From Nymphaea colorata (taxonomy: Eukaryota > Streptophyta > Magnoliopsida > Nymphaeales > Nymphaeaceae), in the NCBI RefSeq assembly GCF_008831285.2, contig NC_045148.1, positions 16,222,802 through 16,286,801 on the forward strand: a DNA stretch of 64,000 nucleotides, in the 5' to 3' direction. This document shows, piece after piece, positions 34,942-47,666 of this stretch; position 1 is the stretch's first letter; the number at the start of each line of letters is the position of its first letter. The translations under genes were made by a program, and so were the position numbers. The notes under the pieces are model-generated. The model saw nothing but the letters and a program-made list of their open reading frames with translations. It did no database searches and had not been told where the DNA came from.

Positions 34942-35220
34942 CTCTCTCTCTTCTGTGCTCCTCCTCAAGAAGAGTTTCACAATGAAGACGACGAGTGGTA
35001 TGCTAGAGAAGGATACGAAATCGCTGGTAGGTATCTGTCCTTTGTGTTCCTCCTGAAGAAGAGTTTCCCGACGAAGACGACAAGTTGTATGCAATAGAAG
35101 GATACACAAACGTTGGAATCTCCCTCTCTCTCTCTCTCTTTCTTTTCAATAGTGGATTGATGAAGAAGAAGACGAAGGACGTGCAGAAGAATTAAGACGA
35201 GGAGAAGCACACACTGGTTC
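34942..35220 (-). promoter_or_regulatory. PILS 5' leader with an 89-bp imperfect duplication
   Basis: Two copies of a unit starting GnTCCTCCTnAAGAAGAG on the plus strand begin at about 34957 and 35046. The gene-proximal 250 bp contain no ATG on the coding strand despite being open for long stretches, which is compatible with an untranslated leader. A CT tract at 35126-35142 lies within it. Confidence 0.5.
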
Positions 35221-37074
35221 GGAAATCATGAGCCCCCAGCTTGATTCAGAGGGCACGGAGTGTGAAATCGCCGTTGATCTTCCAAAAGCGACGACGGAGA
35301 AGCAGGGCTTAGGACGATTGCTTCGTCATAATTGATGCCGGCGATTAAATTATAAGCCCTCGCCACCACCAGCCATGCGGAGCACATGGGGATGTACGCC
35401 GTGTGAGCAGGAAGAGGGCCACTTCTTTCGCCCCCAATAATTATCTTCAGCGGAGATAACTACATCTCTTTTCTCAATAATCTTACGGCCTCCTGTTTTA
35501 TCGTCTTCTTGAAACTGCAATTTTCAATCTTGCTGTTCAGTTGGTGCACCGCATTTAAACATTTTTTTAGTATATCTTACATATTTCTACTGATTCTCAC
35601 CTTGCAAATATGGTTTTACTTTTACATAACAGGGAAAATACGTTGAAATCGGTAATTTTCGTGCTTATTATTCATTAAGCGAGCAAATGTTCATTGCCTT
35701 GATGATAAAAATCAAGTGCTTTGTGAAAAAAGTATAAATTAAGGCTTTATTTCTAAGAAAATAGAGGCTAATGGATATGTAAATAGTTTTGGCAGATACA
35801 AGGTATAAACTAAATAAACGTTTGCGAAAACTGTTCAATTTTTAGGGGAATAAGAAATCACCTATTTTTAGAGGAATATTTTTTTATGAAAAATACTCCT
35901 GTTAATTATTTTGCATAGTCTGTTCCACTCCATGTAAACAATTTTATTTATAGAAGCTTCAAGAGGTTTCTGAGCTAATGTTCTCCTATGTTCGCCACCA
36001 ATCAATTCTTGGACCTTGGAAAAACAGAATATTTAATCTTATGGATAAGTTCCATTCCTGATAAATCTCACTAAGCTATTATCTTATCCCCATAAAAAAA
36101 AGGATGAGATATAGTGCAAAAAAAAAAAATCATAGCATCAAAACTTAGGTGTTAACATTTTTTTTTTCTCAACCATCAAAATAAACAAGCAAGATGACTG
36201 CTTAGGGGTCTAACACCGAGGGTTTAATACATACCAATTACTGCATATATTACTTATATTGTGAGTTATATTTTCCTATATGGGTTTTTGATGGGCTTGA
36301 TATTTTGATTCTGGAATCAAACTTTAGGGTGTGTATATATATATATATATATATATTAAGAAATGAAAAAAAAAAGATTTAAAATTATATGTTAGACGAA
36401 ATCAAGCCACGAAAGGCCTTGACCAGGTTGCCCAGCAAGTTTTTTTTGCCCGCCCGGCCCGTGGGTCGAAATGGTTGCCCAATTTGATTCTGAGTTCTAC
36501 TGATTCAAGCCAACTCTGATGACATTACAACCGGCTAAAGCTCTTCTTTTAGTTACAACGCGTCATTTATATGCAAAGGAGAAAAATAAAGTCAAATAAA
36601 TTTGCCTCAGCTAACAGTTTCAAATATGATCATTAACTTGATGATCTTTATAATTAAGATATTTAAATAAAAAGAAAGAGCTTTTTATTTTAAAAGACGA
36701 TTATAAACATAAGAAGGCATAAGCAGATCTCGATGGCTCTAGAATGGATCAGTTGGGCTCCTCATCAAATATATAATAAAGAAAATTTTGTAGGATTAAA
36801 ATCTTAACCATCGAAGCGTTTGTGTCTTCACAAATTTTAAAAAGTTGCTTACTAATCCACACAAGGTTAATTATAACTGCCACATTAAGCTTCCCTCCAT
36901 GCTAGGCTAACAAGAGTCGTTCGTGACTAATTTCTAGCTTTTCTGAAAAAATGGGCGATATCTTCCGTAAGAAGGGATGGACGAAATAGGGAGAGCGAAA
37001 GGTAGCTAGAAGGACGCCCCTTCTTTGCTTGAATTGCTTCCCTTCTTCGGCCTCCTCGCTCTCTCACTGTGGCG
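35221..37074. other. Intergenic between divergent PILS and CLPP3, plus CLPP3 leader
   Basis: The two genes point away from each other, so this 1.8 kb holds both promoters. It is AT-rich, with an (AT)n tract at 36334-36356 and A/T runs. The purine-rich stretch from about 36940 to 37074 is probably CLPP3 promoter and 5' UTR. No other gene was seen. Confidence 0.45.
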
Positions 37075-37410
37075 ATGGAGTTGAGCGCGAACGTTTCGGG
37101 CTTATCCTCGTCCTTGGCTGCTGCGGGCGTGCTCACCTCAACGAGTTCTTCTTCTTCTCGTTACGGGAAGACCCTTCTTCTCTCCCCTCCTCATCCTGTT
37201 CTTCGATTCAGCAACCGGAAGACAGGAAGGCTCGCCCACCAAAATGGGCTTTTGCCGACATGCTGCGGAGCCCTTAAGGCTTCCTCTTCCACCCGGAGCA
37301 CTCTTTCTTCGACGTGGAACCTGGTGGGTGGTCCTTGGATGCCGAGATTGGAGGACCTTGATACTACCAACATGCTCCTGAGACAGAGGATTGTCTTCTT
37401 AGGCTCTCAG

Positions 37411-37446
<36 letters not shown>

Positions 37447-40400
37447 GGTTGAAGTTTTCCCCCCTTAACGTTGGGTGATTCACAGGTGGATGACTTGACT
37501 GCTGATCTGATTATAACCCAACTCCTGTTTCTGGACGCGGAGGACCCAACCAAAGACATCAAGCTCTTTATCAATTCACCAGGCGGCTCTGTCACCGCTG
37601 GTCTCTCTTTCTCTCCCCCACCCCATTTGTTTTTCCTTTATTCTCTGTCCGTTGGACCATTAGTATTTGTCCTCTATGAAAATATACTTGGATTTCATGC
37701 CGTATAGCTACTGAGTGAACTTCTCCAAATTGAAGGTTTTAGTTGTTTTAGTTTCACGAATTGATTGTTTCTTGTTCTATTGACTAATGAAGAGCAGCTT
37801 TAAGAGAAGCTTTTTGTGTTTCTGACAAATATAAAACCTCCTTCTCAGTGGACTATCTTACTATGAAAAACTCTTTGATTGCTAGTGGGTTGCTTTATCG
37901 ACGCAATCTTTTCTGTTTTCTCAATAGGGCCTTCAAAACGAAGAAGCGAATTCTCAATCTTGTTAGCATTAACTGGAATAAACTAAATTGTTACTGTGGA
38001 ATGAGTCTTATGTTTCATTATGAACATCCTTTTTCACGTAACATTACAGTTTATGCTTAACATATATGATCTTTATTACCAGGATATAGTAGTGGGACTC
38101 AGGTAAAGAATTTCTGTGCCTTATTTATGAAACTATAATTGAGAAACATGCATGGCTAGTAAAATTTGAGCCCTCATTGGACGTATTCAAGTATGTTTTC
38201 TCAGTTTTGTCCATTTGGATAATTTGGCACTATTAAAAGAAACAGGCACAAATATTGGGAAAGGAATCTGTTATTGATATCTTGGGAACTTGCACAGATT
38301 AACAGTAATGCATTTCTGTGGCTTATTTGATGTGGTAATTTGACCACAGAGTTTTAAACCAGTATGTTTCTGGAATTAGGCCACATGCATTTATGTGGCT
38401 TTTCTGAAGTTCCAGTTCTTTTTCTTTCAAAACCTTTCATAAGGGCTTTGTCATGTTTGCAATAGATGTGTTTCAATAAAACTCTGGTATATCTTACATC
38501 GTATGGATATTTCATTGTTGTTGCTCTACATGTGATGAACACTGGACCGCTGAGAGCATTTCATGTGCTGTTTTAGAAGTAGAAAAGCATCAAGTTGTGA
38601 CTGAAAAGCTGTGAAATAAACTTCGATGACATTTTTTGCATCTGTTGTTTATATGTTAACAATATGGATGAGATTATCTGTTGTAGTTATTGAACCATTT
38701 TAAAATATATAACTGCACCTAAATGTCAAATGGAGAGGAAGTGAAAATGGAACTACCTTAAGTGGTTGATCTAGAGGCAAAGTCTGTGAACTCAAGCAAA
38801 ATTTTACTTGTGCCAACAGATTTTCATTAAACTGTAAATTTCGTATGCTCAAAAACCTTAATACGGGTCAGAGTTTCATTCTGCTATAGTCAATATGATA
38901 GCAAGCAAAGTTAATTTCTATGTCACATGAGTGCAGGTACATGTGCAGTGCGTCATATTTTAAAGGAACTTAGATGTTGGCATGATGAGTGTGTATGTGT
39001 ATACATATATAAAGAGAGAGAGAGAGAGAGTGTTTGTATGTGCAAAACTGCAAATATGAAAGAAATATATGTGCATTAGAATCAGACCATAAAGTATAAT
39101 AGCCATTACCAATTGTTGACAGTTGCACACTCTGTATCTGGCTCAGGTGCTGTCGCCTATTAGCAATACCCACGTGAGATAGGTTGATTGTACTGTGCAT
39201 TCTTCATCTTAAACAGTTAAGTCAGATATTTAGGTATGTGAAAGATTAATATTCATAGGCTTTAGCTACGCTAGAATCAATGAAGGTAATTTTATGTGGA
39301 AAAGGTAATTTCAAAGCTTTATTAATCTTGGGTCCAAGGATTCATTTGTACGTGAAAACTACTGTGGTATTGGGCACTTTTTGGAATGTGTTAGGCATTG
39401 AAACAGTAACAGTTTCAATACTTAGTTCCCTTTTGTATTTGGATTTACAGTGGATCATTTATTCCAGATAGTGAAACAGTGTCAAGAATTGCTGAGACGT
39501 GATTGGGCGTGTGTCTTATATCATACATACAGAGAATCTAATGTGTGTGTGGATTTTCTTGCCTCATGGGCTTTTCAAAGATCTTTTGGAGTGACCATTT
39601 TTCCCAATCCACCTGGTCATTTGCATCGATTGGTTGAGGAGGATCTGATTGGTGTAGCTCGACCTCGTGCTATAGTTAGTTAATATGGTTCTAAACCGCT
39701 CCTATGTACAAAAAAAAAAAAAAACATGACAGATGATTTCTTACATAAATATACTGATAGTGTTTCCATCATGTGGATATATATAGTTTGGTGAACATAC
39801 CTGTGATAGAACAGTAAACTACTGTCTTCCAGTATAATTAAGTAGCAAATCTGAAGTGAAGATAGTTACTGGTTGTCTGGTTACTTCTGTCCTTGAGCAA
39901 ATACTCTTTTTTCTTCCTCATCTCTTCTGAGTCTTCTCCTTCTACTCAGTGATTGAAACAGAAGATATTGAAAGAATGAAAACAATTCTATCAGATTTGT
40001 CCTAGTGGAAGAGTTTTTAAGGATCTCATCCTTCAACCATAGGCCTTTCATTCTTGCTTTACCCTAATTTCCTTTTCTCCCTTGTAGCTTGCTGCTTTTA
40101 CCCCTGTATCTGCTTTCAGTTCTCTTATATCTATTCCTTTTTCTATGTTTTCCTTTTTCTATATTTACTTGTGATTGAACCTACCGACCTATGCCTTATG
40201 GGCTACACACACCATGACTTGTGTCGAAATACTTTAAGGTCGCATTGTTAATTCTGTGAAAATTGCTGGATCCCTGCTTTTGAGCAGTGGTCGAGCCAGA
40301 ATTTCCTTTTTTTTTTTGGGGTGGCGGGGTTGGAAAGGGTGGGGAGGATGGGAGGCACCATATAATTTTCAAAATTTATACAGGGCCCCCCTAGATTTTT

Positions 40401-42212
40401 TGAAAAAAATAGTAAAATTTAACTTTTCAAAACCTCAAGGTGGGCATGATCCCTGCTGGCCCTCCCTTGGCTTTGCTCTGTTTACGAGTGGCCACATTCA
40501 TGTCTCATTCAGATGAGAAATGGAACTCATATTCAATCGCTTTATCAGTGGGTTGATATGAAATTATAAGCTATTCAGTATGCCGATGTTTTCCTGTTAA
40601 TGTTCTCATCATGCTCCCTCTTGGTACTCTTACCCCAGATCTAACCCTCTGTTGATTGAGATAATTTTCTAGAATTAATTGTGCTTACACATCCTTCCTA
40701 AGCTGTTATAGTCTTTGCAAATTTGCGTTATTCAATTGATCTTGGTCGCTGTTACATCATCTGTTATTGATCTTGGTCGCTGTTACATCATCTGTTCTTT
40801 TCAACTGGTTGCTTCAAATCAGTTCCTTTTATCTAATATGAGAAACTTTATTAGTTGTGACTTATTATTGATTTAAGATGCATAACTGGATATTTTACCT
40901 AGTCCATCTCTAGTGTGGTCGCTAGTGTTTCACCCTTTTAAAATCTATGGTTAAAAATCTGATAGCCATTTCCTTCATGGAATTTTATGTCTGCAAAGTG
41001 CAAACCGATCAAAGTGGTAAATAGTGTTTTCTTGTTCTTACCGGAACTTGCAGGAATGGGTATATATGATGCCATGAAATTGTGCAAGGCTGATGTTTCA
41101 ACTGTCTGTCTGGGTCTTGCGGCTTCCATGGGTGCATTTTTGCTTGCAACTGGAACTAAGGGAAAGCGATACTGTATGCCTAATGCAAGAGTGATGATTC
41201 ATCAACCGCTAGGAACTGCAGGAGGAAAAGTAAGTATACTTTCCCATGCTTCGTTTAAAAAAGTATCTTTTAGATTTAAAAGTAGGAAATTCATGTATCA
41301 TATTAGGACAAGTTTCAATTTGGTCATAAAAAGAGAATCTGTTGGATAATTTACTTGTGGAAAAGAACTTCCATTTTATTTTGCTGATAAGTGTTGTCCA
41401 TGTTGGCCATAAGAAGAGAACCTGTTGGATAATTTCCTGCGAAAAAATAATTTCTTTTTTTCTTTTTATGGAGAATTGGCTAATGGCTACCTGTCGACCA
41501 TATGTAGTAAATCTTTTTTTTTTTCAATTAGAAGTTACTGACATCTTCTGATGCTCTATGCTTTTGATGTAGACAACTGATATGGGGTTGCGAATCAGAG
41601 AAATGATGTACCACAAAGTAAAACTCAACAAGATATTCTCAAGGGTTACAGGGAAGTCAGAAAGTCAGGTGAGTTGCAGATTTAAATTTTAAACTATAAA
41701 TTGATTTTTTTGTGTCCTGTCATAAGGCTACCGCTAATTTAGTAACAGTGGCTCGTGAACATCACAAACATCACAAAATGACTGGATTTCATAAGATCAA
41801 AACCGTTGAGAGTACATCCTTTGCTGCGAAACCAAAGCCGTGTACTCCTTGGTGGGCAAGCATATTAGGGTTTGACACCTCCAGCCTGTTATTTGTTTTG
41901 CAAATTCTTGTTTGTTTATTGGATGTCTTTGATATACAGATTGAGGAAGACACCGACCGTGATAATTTCATGAATCCTTGGGAAGCGAAGGAGTATGGTC
42001 TGATTGATGCTGTCATAGATGATGGTAAACCTGGCTTAGTTGCACCCATTGCAGAATTTGTTCCACCACCAAAGACCCGTGTTTGGGAGTACTGGAAAGT
42101 GGAGGGAAGCAAGAAAGCAAAGAAGAATTTGCCATCAGAGCAGGCACTTACGCAGAACGGTAATGAAGGTGGTGATGGAGGTCAGGCTACAAGAGAACCT
42201 ACCCCTGTTTGA
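37075..42212 (+). CDS. CLPP3: Plastid Clp protease proteolytic subunit CLPP3, five exons, 331 aa
   Basis: ClpP3 is one subunit of the chloroplast Clp serine protease core, which degrades stromal proteins unfolded by ClpC chaperones. Exons by eye: 37075-37410, 37486-37600, 41054-41229, 41573-41668, 41940-42212; all junctions are GT/AG and keep frame. Residues 1 to about 90 form a Ser/Arg-rich plastid transit peptide. ClpP signatures are [32 protein letters not shown], the catalytic Ser175 in GLAASMGAF, His200 in MIHQPLG and an Asp in DTDRDNF (about 249). The C-terminal tail ([15 protein letters not shown] ... [10 protein letters not shown]) is characteristic of CLPP3. A GTG two codons upstream is in frame, but the ATG at 37075 is the natural start. 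Intron 1 is only 75 bp and begins with a CT repeat. Intron 2 is 3453 bp and holds a LINE remnant and a MITE-like element. Nothing suggests loss of function. Confidence 0.95.
37411..37485 (+). other. CLPP3 intron 1, 75 bp with (CT)n
   Basis: The intron starts GTTCTCTCTC, with a CT tract immediately after the donor, and ends TTCACAG. It is close to the lower size limit of plant introns. The tract sits exactly where U1 pairing and a branch site must fit. Confidence 0.85.
39430..39724 (+). pseudogene. LINE 3' end (RNase H-like tail plus poly(A)) in CLPP3 intron 2
   Basis: The frame 39450-39683 encodes text typical of the C-terminal RNase H-like region of plant non-LTR retrotransposons: [17 protein letters not shown], then [23 protein letters not shown] before a stop. 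About 26 bp later there is a run of 14 A residues. A 5'-truncated fragment ending in poly(A) is the expected product of target-primed reverse transcription. I found no target duplication. Confidence 0.72.
40285..40480. mobile_element. Small hAT-like TIR element in CLPP3 intron 2
   Basis: The left end CAGTGGTCGAGCC and right end GGCTTTGCTCTG are degenerate inverted copies of a CAGTGGCGGAGCC terminus. The flanks cttttgag and tttacgag agree at 5 of 8 positions. It is 196 bp, GC-rich near its ends, and non-coding. Confidence 0.4.
40736..40797. repeat. 31-bp tandem duplication in CLPP3 intron 2
   Basis: Two perfect adjacent copies of a 31-bp unit beginning TTGATCTTGGTCGCTGTTAC occur about 260 bp upstream of exon 3. 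Confidence 0.9.
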
Positions 42213-44006
42213 TTTTTTCAAACTTTTGTCATCTTTTTCTAGTAGTCTGGAAAGGAGAGGAAGTTGTACCATTGGATGGAAATAGGGATTTATTATATTT
42301 CTGTTGCATCGAGCGGTTGATGTTGAGTTTAGATAAAGCATCAGCTGATGTCAGGTTAATGTGTAAATGGCTGCATTAATGCTATCATATTTTATGGGCA
42401 ATGGGCTAAATGTGAAGTCACTAACAGTTCAAGATCCTGTGCTGGAATGTGATGTAGTTATTCATTAGTACGTTCAATCACAATTTACGATCCCTTTTAA
42501 GGTTCGAGTGGAACCTTACTCTGACAGAATTCACTGCAAGAACAATCAATTTGGCACTCTTGGATCCCTCATTTCATCTCTGTGATCTGTCATAAATGGG
42601 GTTAAATTTAAGAACATGGTGGGTGCGCGAGGGGAAGGAAGCTTTAGAATCCAAGAACTAACTTACAGAACTGGGAATTATGGCATTCACGTTGTTTGGC
42701 ATCTGTACATCTCATGGGATTCATTGCTCTTAGGAACAGATTCAGATAGGGAACAAGTCAGACACTTAACTCGTATGGAGTAATACCCATCCTTGCTAGA
42801 ACTTACCCATACTGCAAACTCAAACAATACCTACTGATACGAACATAACCATCTTACAACGTGCATTGCATACATTGACATTACTTACATTGACTACATA
42901 TTTGGGTTGATTCTGCAATATAGATGCTGAATGGTAATGATCTCACCATTAATTTTGCTCTAGGACGTGCCAAGAGTCATTTGGAGAATGCATTCCATCC
43001 ATCGGCCTAAACTGCAAACTTTGTTTCTCTAGAATTAATGGTAATAGCTGGGCTACCCGTTTAGGGTACTGAATGTGCATGTTCATGATTTTCCTTGCAA
43101 GAATTTGCATGTATTTGTGCACATTTTCTTGCTAGCAGCTGACATTGGGAGACGAAAGCAGATTCATCTACTTTAGAGGCGTTTCTTGACCCTGTATCTT
43201 ATATCCGAGGGTTGCTCTGCTGTGAATTAATCCAACCTTCTAATAAGCAGTGGATCTAAGACCTATGACTTTGCAATTCGAAATCCGTGGATTTAAGGTT
43301 TGATCAGAGGGCGGGAAGGGGACAGACTTCAAGCGTGGACCGCAGGTTCATGCAAGAATTCGTGGTGGGAACTAGAAGCGACGAGGTCCTCTACCACTAT
43401 CCGACCATGGTAACTACTAAGAACTAAAAGTGCCGAGATCGAAATCCCACGGAGATCAGCCAACTGACGACCTAGATAGACCACCATGAAGATTTCTTTG
43501 GTGCACTGTGGTTGCTAGAAGGAGAACATGAAGAACCCCACTGAATTGGTCAACATCGCCTCCCATCGATCCCCACTGGAGGCCTTCGGGCCAGGCACAC
43601 AAGTAATTCCTTATTCTTTTTCTGGTCCTTTCAATGGTCCTTCTTTTGTTGGTTTTCTTTAATTCCGTTTTTTTTTTTTTGGTCAGACTGTCTTCTCCTT
43701 GATTCAGAAAATTTGGTCTTTTGCTTGACAAGTTAGGAGGAGAACTCATTTTTTGCATTGTCAATTGGTTCATTAAGGTAGCATCGATGATGCCTATACC
43801 CGGGGCATCATCCCTTCTTAGTTGAGACTAGACAAAACACTTCATTGAAACAAGAAATTTCTATTTACTCTTAATCTGAAGTCTTGTCCCAAAATCAGAG
43901 GCAATCAAATGAGGCCTTAACAAGGGAGCCAATTTTTAAAGAGGTGTTGTAAGGATGCTAGGATGTACATGTGATGTGATGTGTTCAACTATTTTTCAGA
44001 AACCCA
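42213..44006. other. CLPP3 3' UTR and intergenic DNA
   Basis: The first 200-300 bp are probably CLPP3 3' UTR. Beyond that no gene was recognised. A 105-codon minus-strand frame at 43456-43773 is Lys/Arg-rich and featureless. Confidence 0.4.
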
Positions 44007-44126
44007 CTGAAAAACAAAAGGGGGGAAATACTTCATTTGCAATTGGAAGTATATATATATCTGAAAAACAAAAGGGGGGAAATACTTCATTTGCAATTGG
44101 AAGTATATATATATATATATATATAG
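44007..44126. repeat. 54-bp tandem duplication followed by (AT)n
   Basis: Two adjacent copies of a 54-bp unit starting CTGAAAAACAAAAGGGGGG and ending in a short (AT)n begin at 44007 and 44061. The AT tract is expanded after the second copy. Confidence 0.92.
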
Positions 44127-44741
44127 TTTGTATAGAGGAAAAGGAAAGAAAAGGGCAAGGCAATGAGAAAGGAAAAGAAAAGAAATAATATAATTTATAT
44201 TATTTTATAATAATACCATTGACATTTAATTCTAGAGGTGTACAGGGAACACAATGAACAGCGGCAATCCACTATCCAACGGCGGTGATGGTGACTCTGG
44301 CAACGGTCGGTATGGTTTGAATGGGGAAAGTTATCATCCAAGTAGTGGCGGGAAGGGAGAGAGAGACAGACTCGGCACCCGTTGGAGTCTTGACAAGCAT
44401 CGGGGAGGGAGAGAAAGAGCCACGCAAGGTGAAGAATATACATGATAAAAAGAGATAGACTCTTTCTTTCATTCCTAATCCCTCCAGTTTTGGAGGGATT
44501 GAATTTAACAGTATCCTTTTCATTCCATATCTTTCCTTTTCCTTAATGTTTTGCTTTGCCACTGCTTAATGAGAGTTTGAAGCTGGACTTCTCCATTCAA
44601 TTGAAGTGGAATTTAGTGAATTTGGCCTAAAAAATAATGGCCCGAAAGAGAGAGAGAAAGAGAGAGGGAGCCCACAAAATAGGAATTCATCGAAGATAAA
44701 AGCAATGACAAGGCGTCACCAAACAAAGTAATGAAAAACGG

Positions 44742-44766
44742 CAAGAGAGAGAGAGAGAGAGAGAGA
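44742..44766. repeat. (GA)n microsatellite
   Basis: A GA tract of about 12 units in intergenic DNA; a shorter GA-rich stretch lies at 44646-44668. Confidence 0.9.
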
Positions 44767-47642
44767 ATGATGTCCAAGCGTAAAATCATGCGTGGAAGAA
44801 GAACGCTTAACTTACGGTGGGATCGAATCATATAGTTGTTTCTTCGCATGTACTCTTCTGCATTATCATAATAGCTATGAGACCAAGTGCCATGATGACT
44901 CATGTCTACATCAAAGGATACCTTTTAGCCTTAAGTTGACAAAGAATCACCTCTCGATACAGGCATTTGTACACAATTTTGCTTCCATATATATAGCCTA
45001 GAATCCGCTGTCTGCTCGTATTTGCCTGTTTGGGCCAAACAGCATTTTTTGCTATTTGTGAGCGACGCTTTTCTGATCCAACCATATGGGTAGATTCTGT
45101 ACGTATATATATGTCCAAAAGATATGGTCAAGAAAAAGGACAATGAAAATGTGATGTGCAGAAGTAACTTTTACATGATTTGCATTAAGATTCCAATGAT
45201 CAGCTAGAGTGAAATATGTGAAAGATGCTGGCCTAGAAACAGTTGACATGCTAGAAGATTTAAGGATAGAAACAGGTTGGAGCCCGATGAACAATCAGCT
45301 GTGATCAGAAGCAGTTTATGATCATGATAATCGACCTCCCAAAATCTGTCTCATTTGTAGTCGTTAGCAGTATCATTTCCCCATTGATGCTTGTTATGTT
45401 TCTGTTGCCATAACTTTCATCATCTTGTAGTTGCTTGTATCTATATAATTAAATTGTCTGGACTGTCAATGGAAAAGTGATCTTCCAGAGTCTCCCCTCG
45501 TTCATCTTCATCTTTTGCGCATCAACATGGAATAATGTACATATAGACCACAGTAGTGCCAACCAGAATTGATTAAATGGGCATCTGCCGATGCAAGCAT
45601 ACGCCAGAAGAGAGAACCTTTACTGCTGAGAAGACGAGCCAGACCCTAAGGTCGTGTAAAATGGGGTACTTTTCGGCCAAAGGAAAAATATTGTTGTACC
45701 ACCACCCTCCCTGTTATACTGGTATAGAGAAAATAAGCTCAGTCATGTCGTCCAGGTAATAGAGAAGACGAGCACGACCGCAGATTGCTATTCTTCTGCT
45801 CCTATGCATCCCATCGTGCTAGCTCGCCAGGTGGGTGCTTGCTAACTTCGTACTGTGAAACGGATCAATCTTGTTAGAGGAGTTTGTCTCAAGTTTGATT
45901 CCCTTCCAATACTGAAAAACAACCAAAAACAGCAAATGGTTCTTCGCTACCAACTACCAAAGGACATATCTTGCTTGTGATTTCTGATATTAACATGCTT
46001 TCTTATTTCTCTGTTTCAACACAAACATGAAATTGCAGAACAAAGAACGCTTGAACACGAAGTGGGAAATTTTACTGTGCCAGTATGGTTAATGGTGAAT
46101 GCCCTGATTAGTAAAAAAAGAGAACCTTTTGTAGCGGCGAAAAAAGAAACCGGAAAAAGTTAAAAGACTAAGAAAAAAAAAATCTCTTTTTCAATAAATT
46201 CTAAAATATCCCAACTCCCTCCGTTTTGTTTTGTTTTTTTCGTATATGTGTTGCATGCACCAAGCGAAGCACGCAACTTCATATGCTCCACACACATACC
46301 CACGTGACACGGATGGCCACACTTCAAAGCAAAACCAGCTTGGCTCTGAGCATGAATTCCGTAAAGATGAAGGCAACCACTTGTCTGTGTGCTCCCTGCC
46401 AGATTCCGTGGAGTTCTTCGTTCAAAACCATGGGGGGCCTTCTTCTTTCATGTCTCAGTGGTGGGATTTATGTTAATTACTTGCATTATTGTACTTTTGA
46501 TGTTAGGTCGCGTCCATGAATCGATACATATGTACATATGTGTTCATGGTGCTTTATGTCGGAAAAGAAAGAAACAACTTTTGTCGTAGAACAGAAGGAC
46601 TTCTCGAGGAGTTCGTGTATCTGTATCTGAAAAGGTAGGCTGGCAAACGAAAATCAAGCAACTACTGATCGGTTGGCTAATCGAGAGCTTAATGTTCATT
46701 TACACCCGTTTTATGGTTTGTTTGAAACTGTCAACATGTATTGATTTAGTTAGCAAGCTTATATGCAAACGTCTTGCGACCATCTTTCATGCTTTGCTAG
46801 CTTGCTTTGAAGCCGAGCCATGAGCAGCTTAGCTTGCTTTTTAGAACCAGGTTACGGTCGAATTGGGAGGTGATACTGCAGTTTTATTTGTGTATACCAT
46901 TTTATTCAAGTAAAGCTACTTCTTTGAATCTAATTCTCATAAAAAACTTGGGGGCCCATCTTCCAGTCCCATCTATCTTCGAAACTATACACTCTCTTAT
47001 AAGGAAGAATATTAGAAACAATATCATTTATAGAGAGGAGAAGCTTTATATTCCAAGTCTAATGAGGCGCATTCTTTGTGATGCCTCCCATATTGTTAGG
47101 TGACACGGGATAGGGAGATTAGCCATGAATGTTGATTCAGCATTATATCTACCTTCTTCCGTGTCAGTTTCAATTGCTTAATTTTTACTTTGTTACTTTG
47201 TGTTTGCCCCAACATTACTAGTGATCATATCAGGGATCGGGACAAGTATTACCAGAATAAATTTAAGAAATGAAAGACTTTCTTGCGTGTCTGGCTTTTC
47301 AGCTTTCGATGCGCTCTCTTGACTGATGGTGCTTTCCTTAAGGATGCATTGGTCTCCTTTGATGAGCTGCAAAGGCAACTACTCATGGATGCATGGGCTT
47401 CCTGCTGATGCCTGTGGGGGTTCACGAAGTTATTCATCCATTGATGTTTGCTTACCATCTCCTCACTTCTACCTCTTTGTCTCACTTTCTTCTCTCCTGT
47501 CGTGAGGTTCTGGCTCCAATCCGTATCTCTACATCGAATATGTAGCGTCCATTTTCTTAGCTTCTTCCTTTTTTGGCGAGGGGTTGTAGTGACAGATGTA
47601 CATGTAGGCTTGTGTGGGCAATTGCCACACAAAGTACTTCTT

Positions 47643-47666
47643 AGATAGTGATACATATCACTATCT
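47643..47666. other. Perfect 11-bp stem inverted repeat
   Basis: AGATAGTGATA and TATCACTATCT are separated by two bases. Confidence 0.8.

Noticed and set aside
34942-35109. N-terminal extension of the PILS protein
   Set aside because: The frame is open but its apparent first codon is TTG; the first in-frame ATG is 34939-34941 and the protein from there matches the family length.
41712-41939. Extra coding exon upstream of CLPP3 exon 5
   Set aside because: The intron happens to be open in frame before exon 5, but it lacks ClpP similarity, and a clean AG at 41938-41939 joins exon 4 to exon 5 with the expected family sequence.
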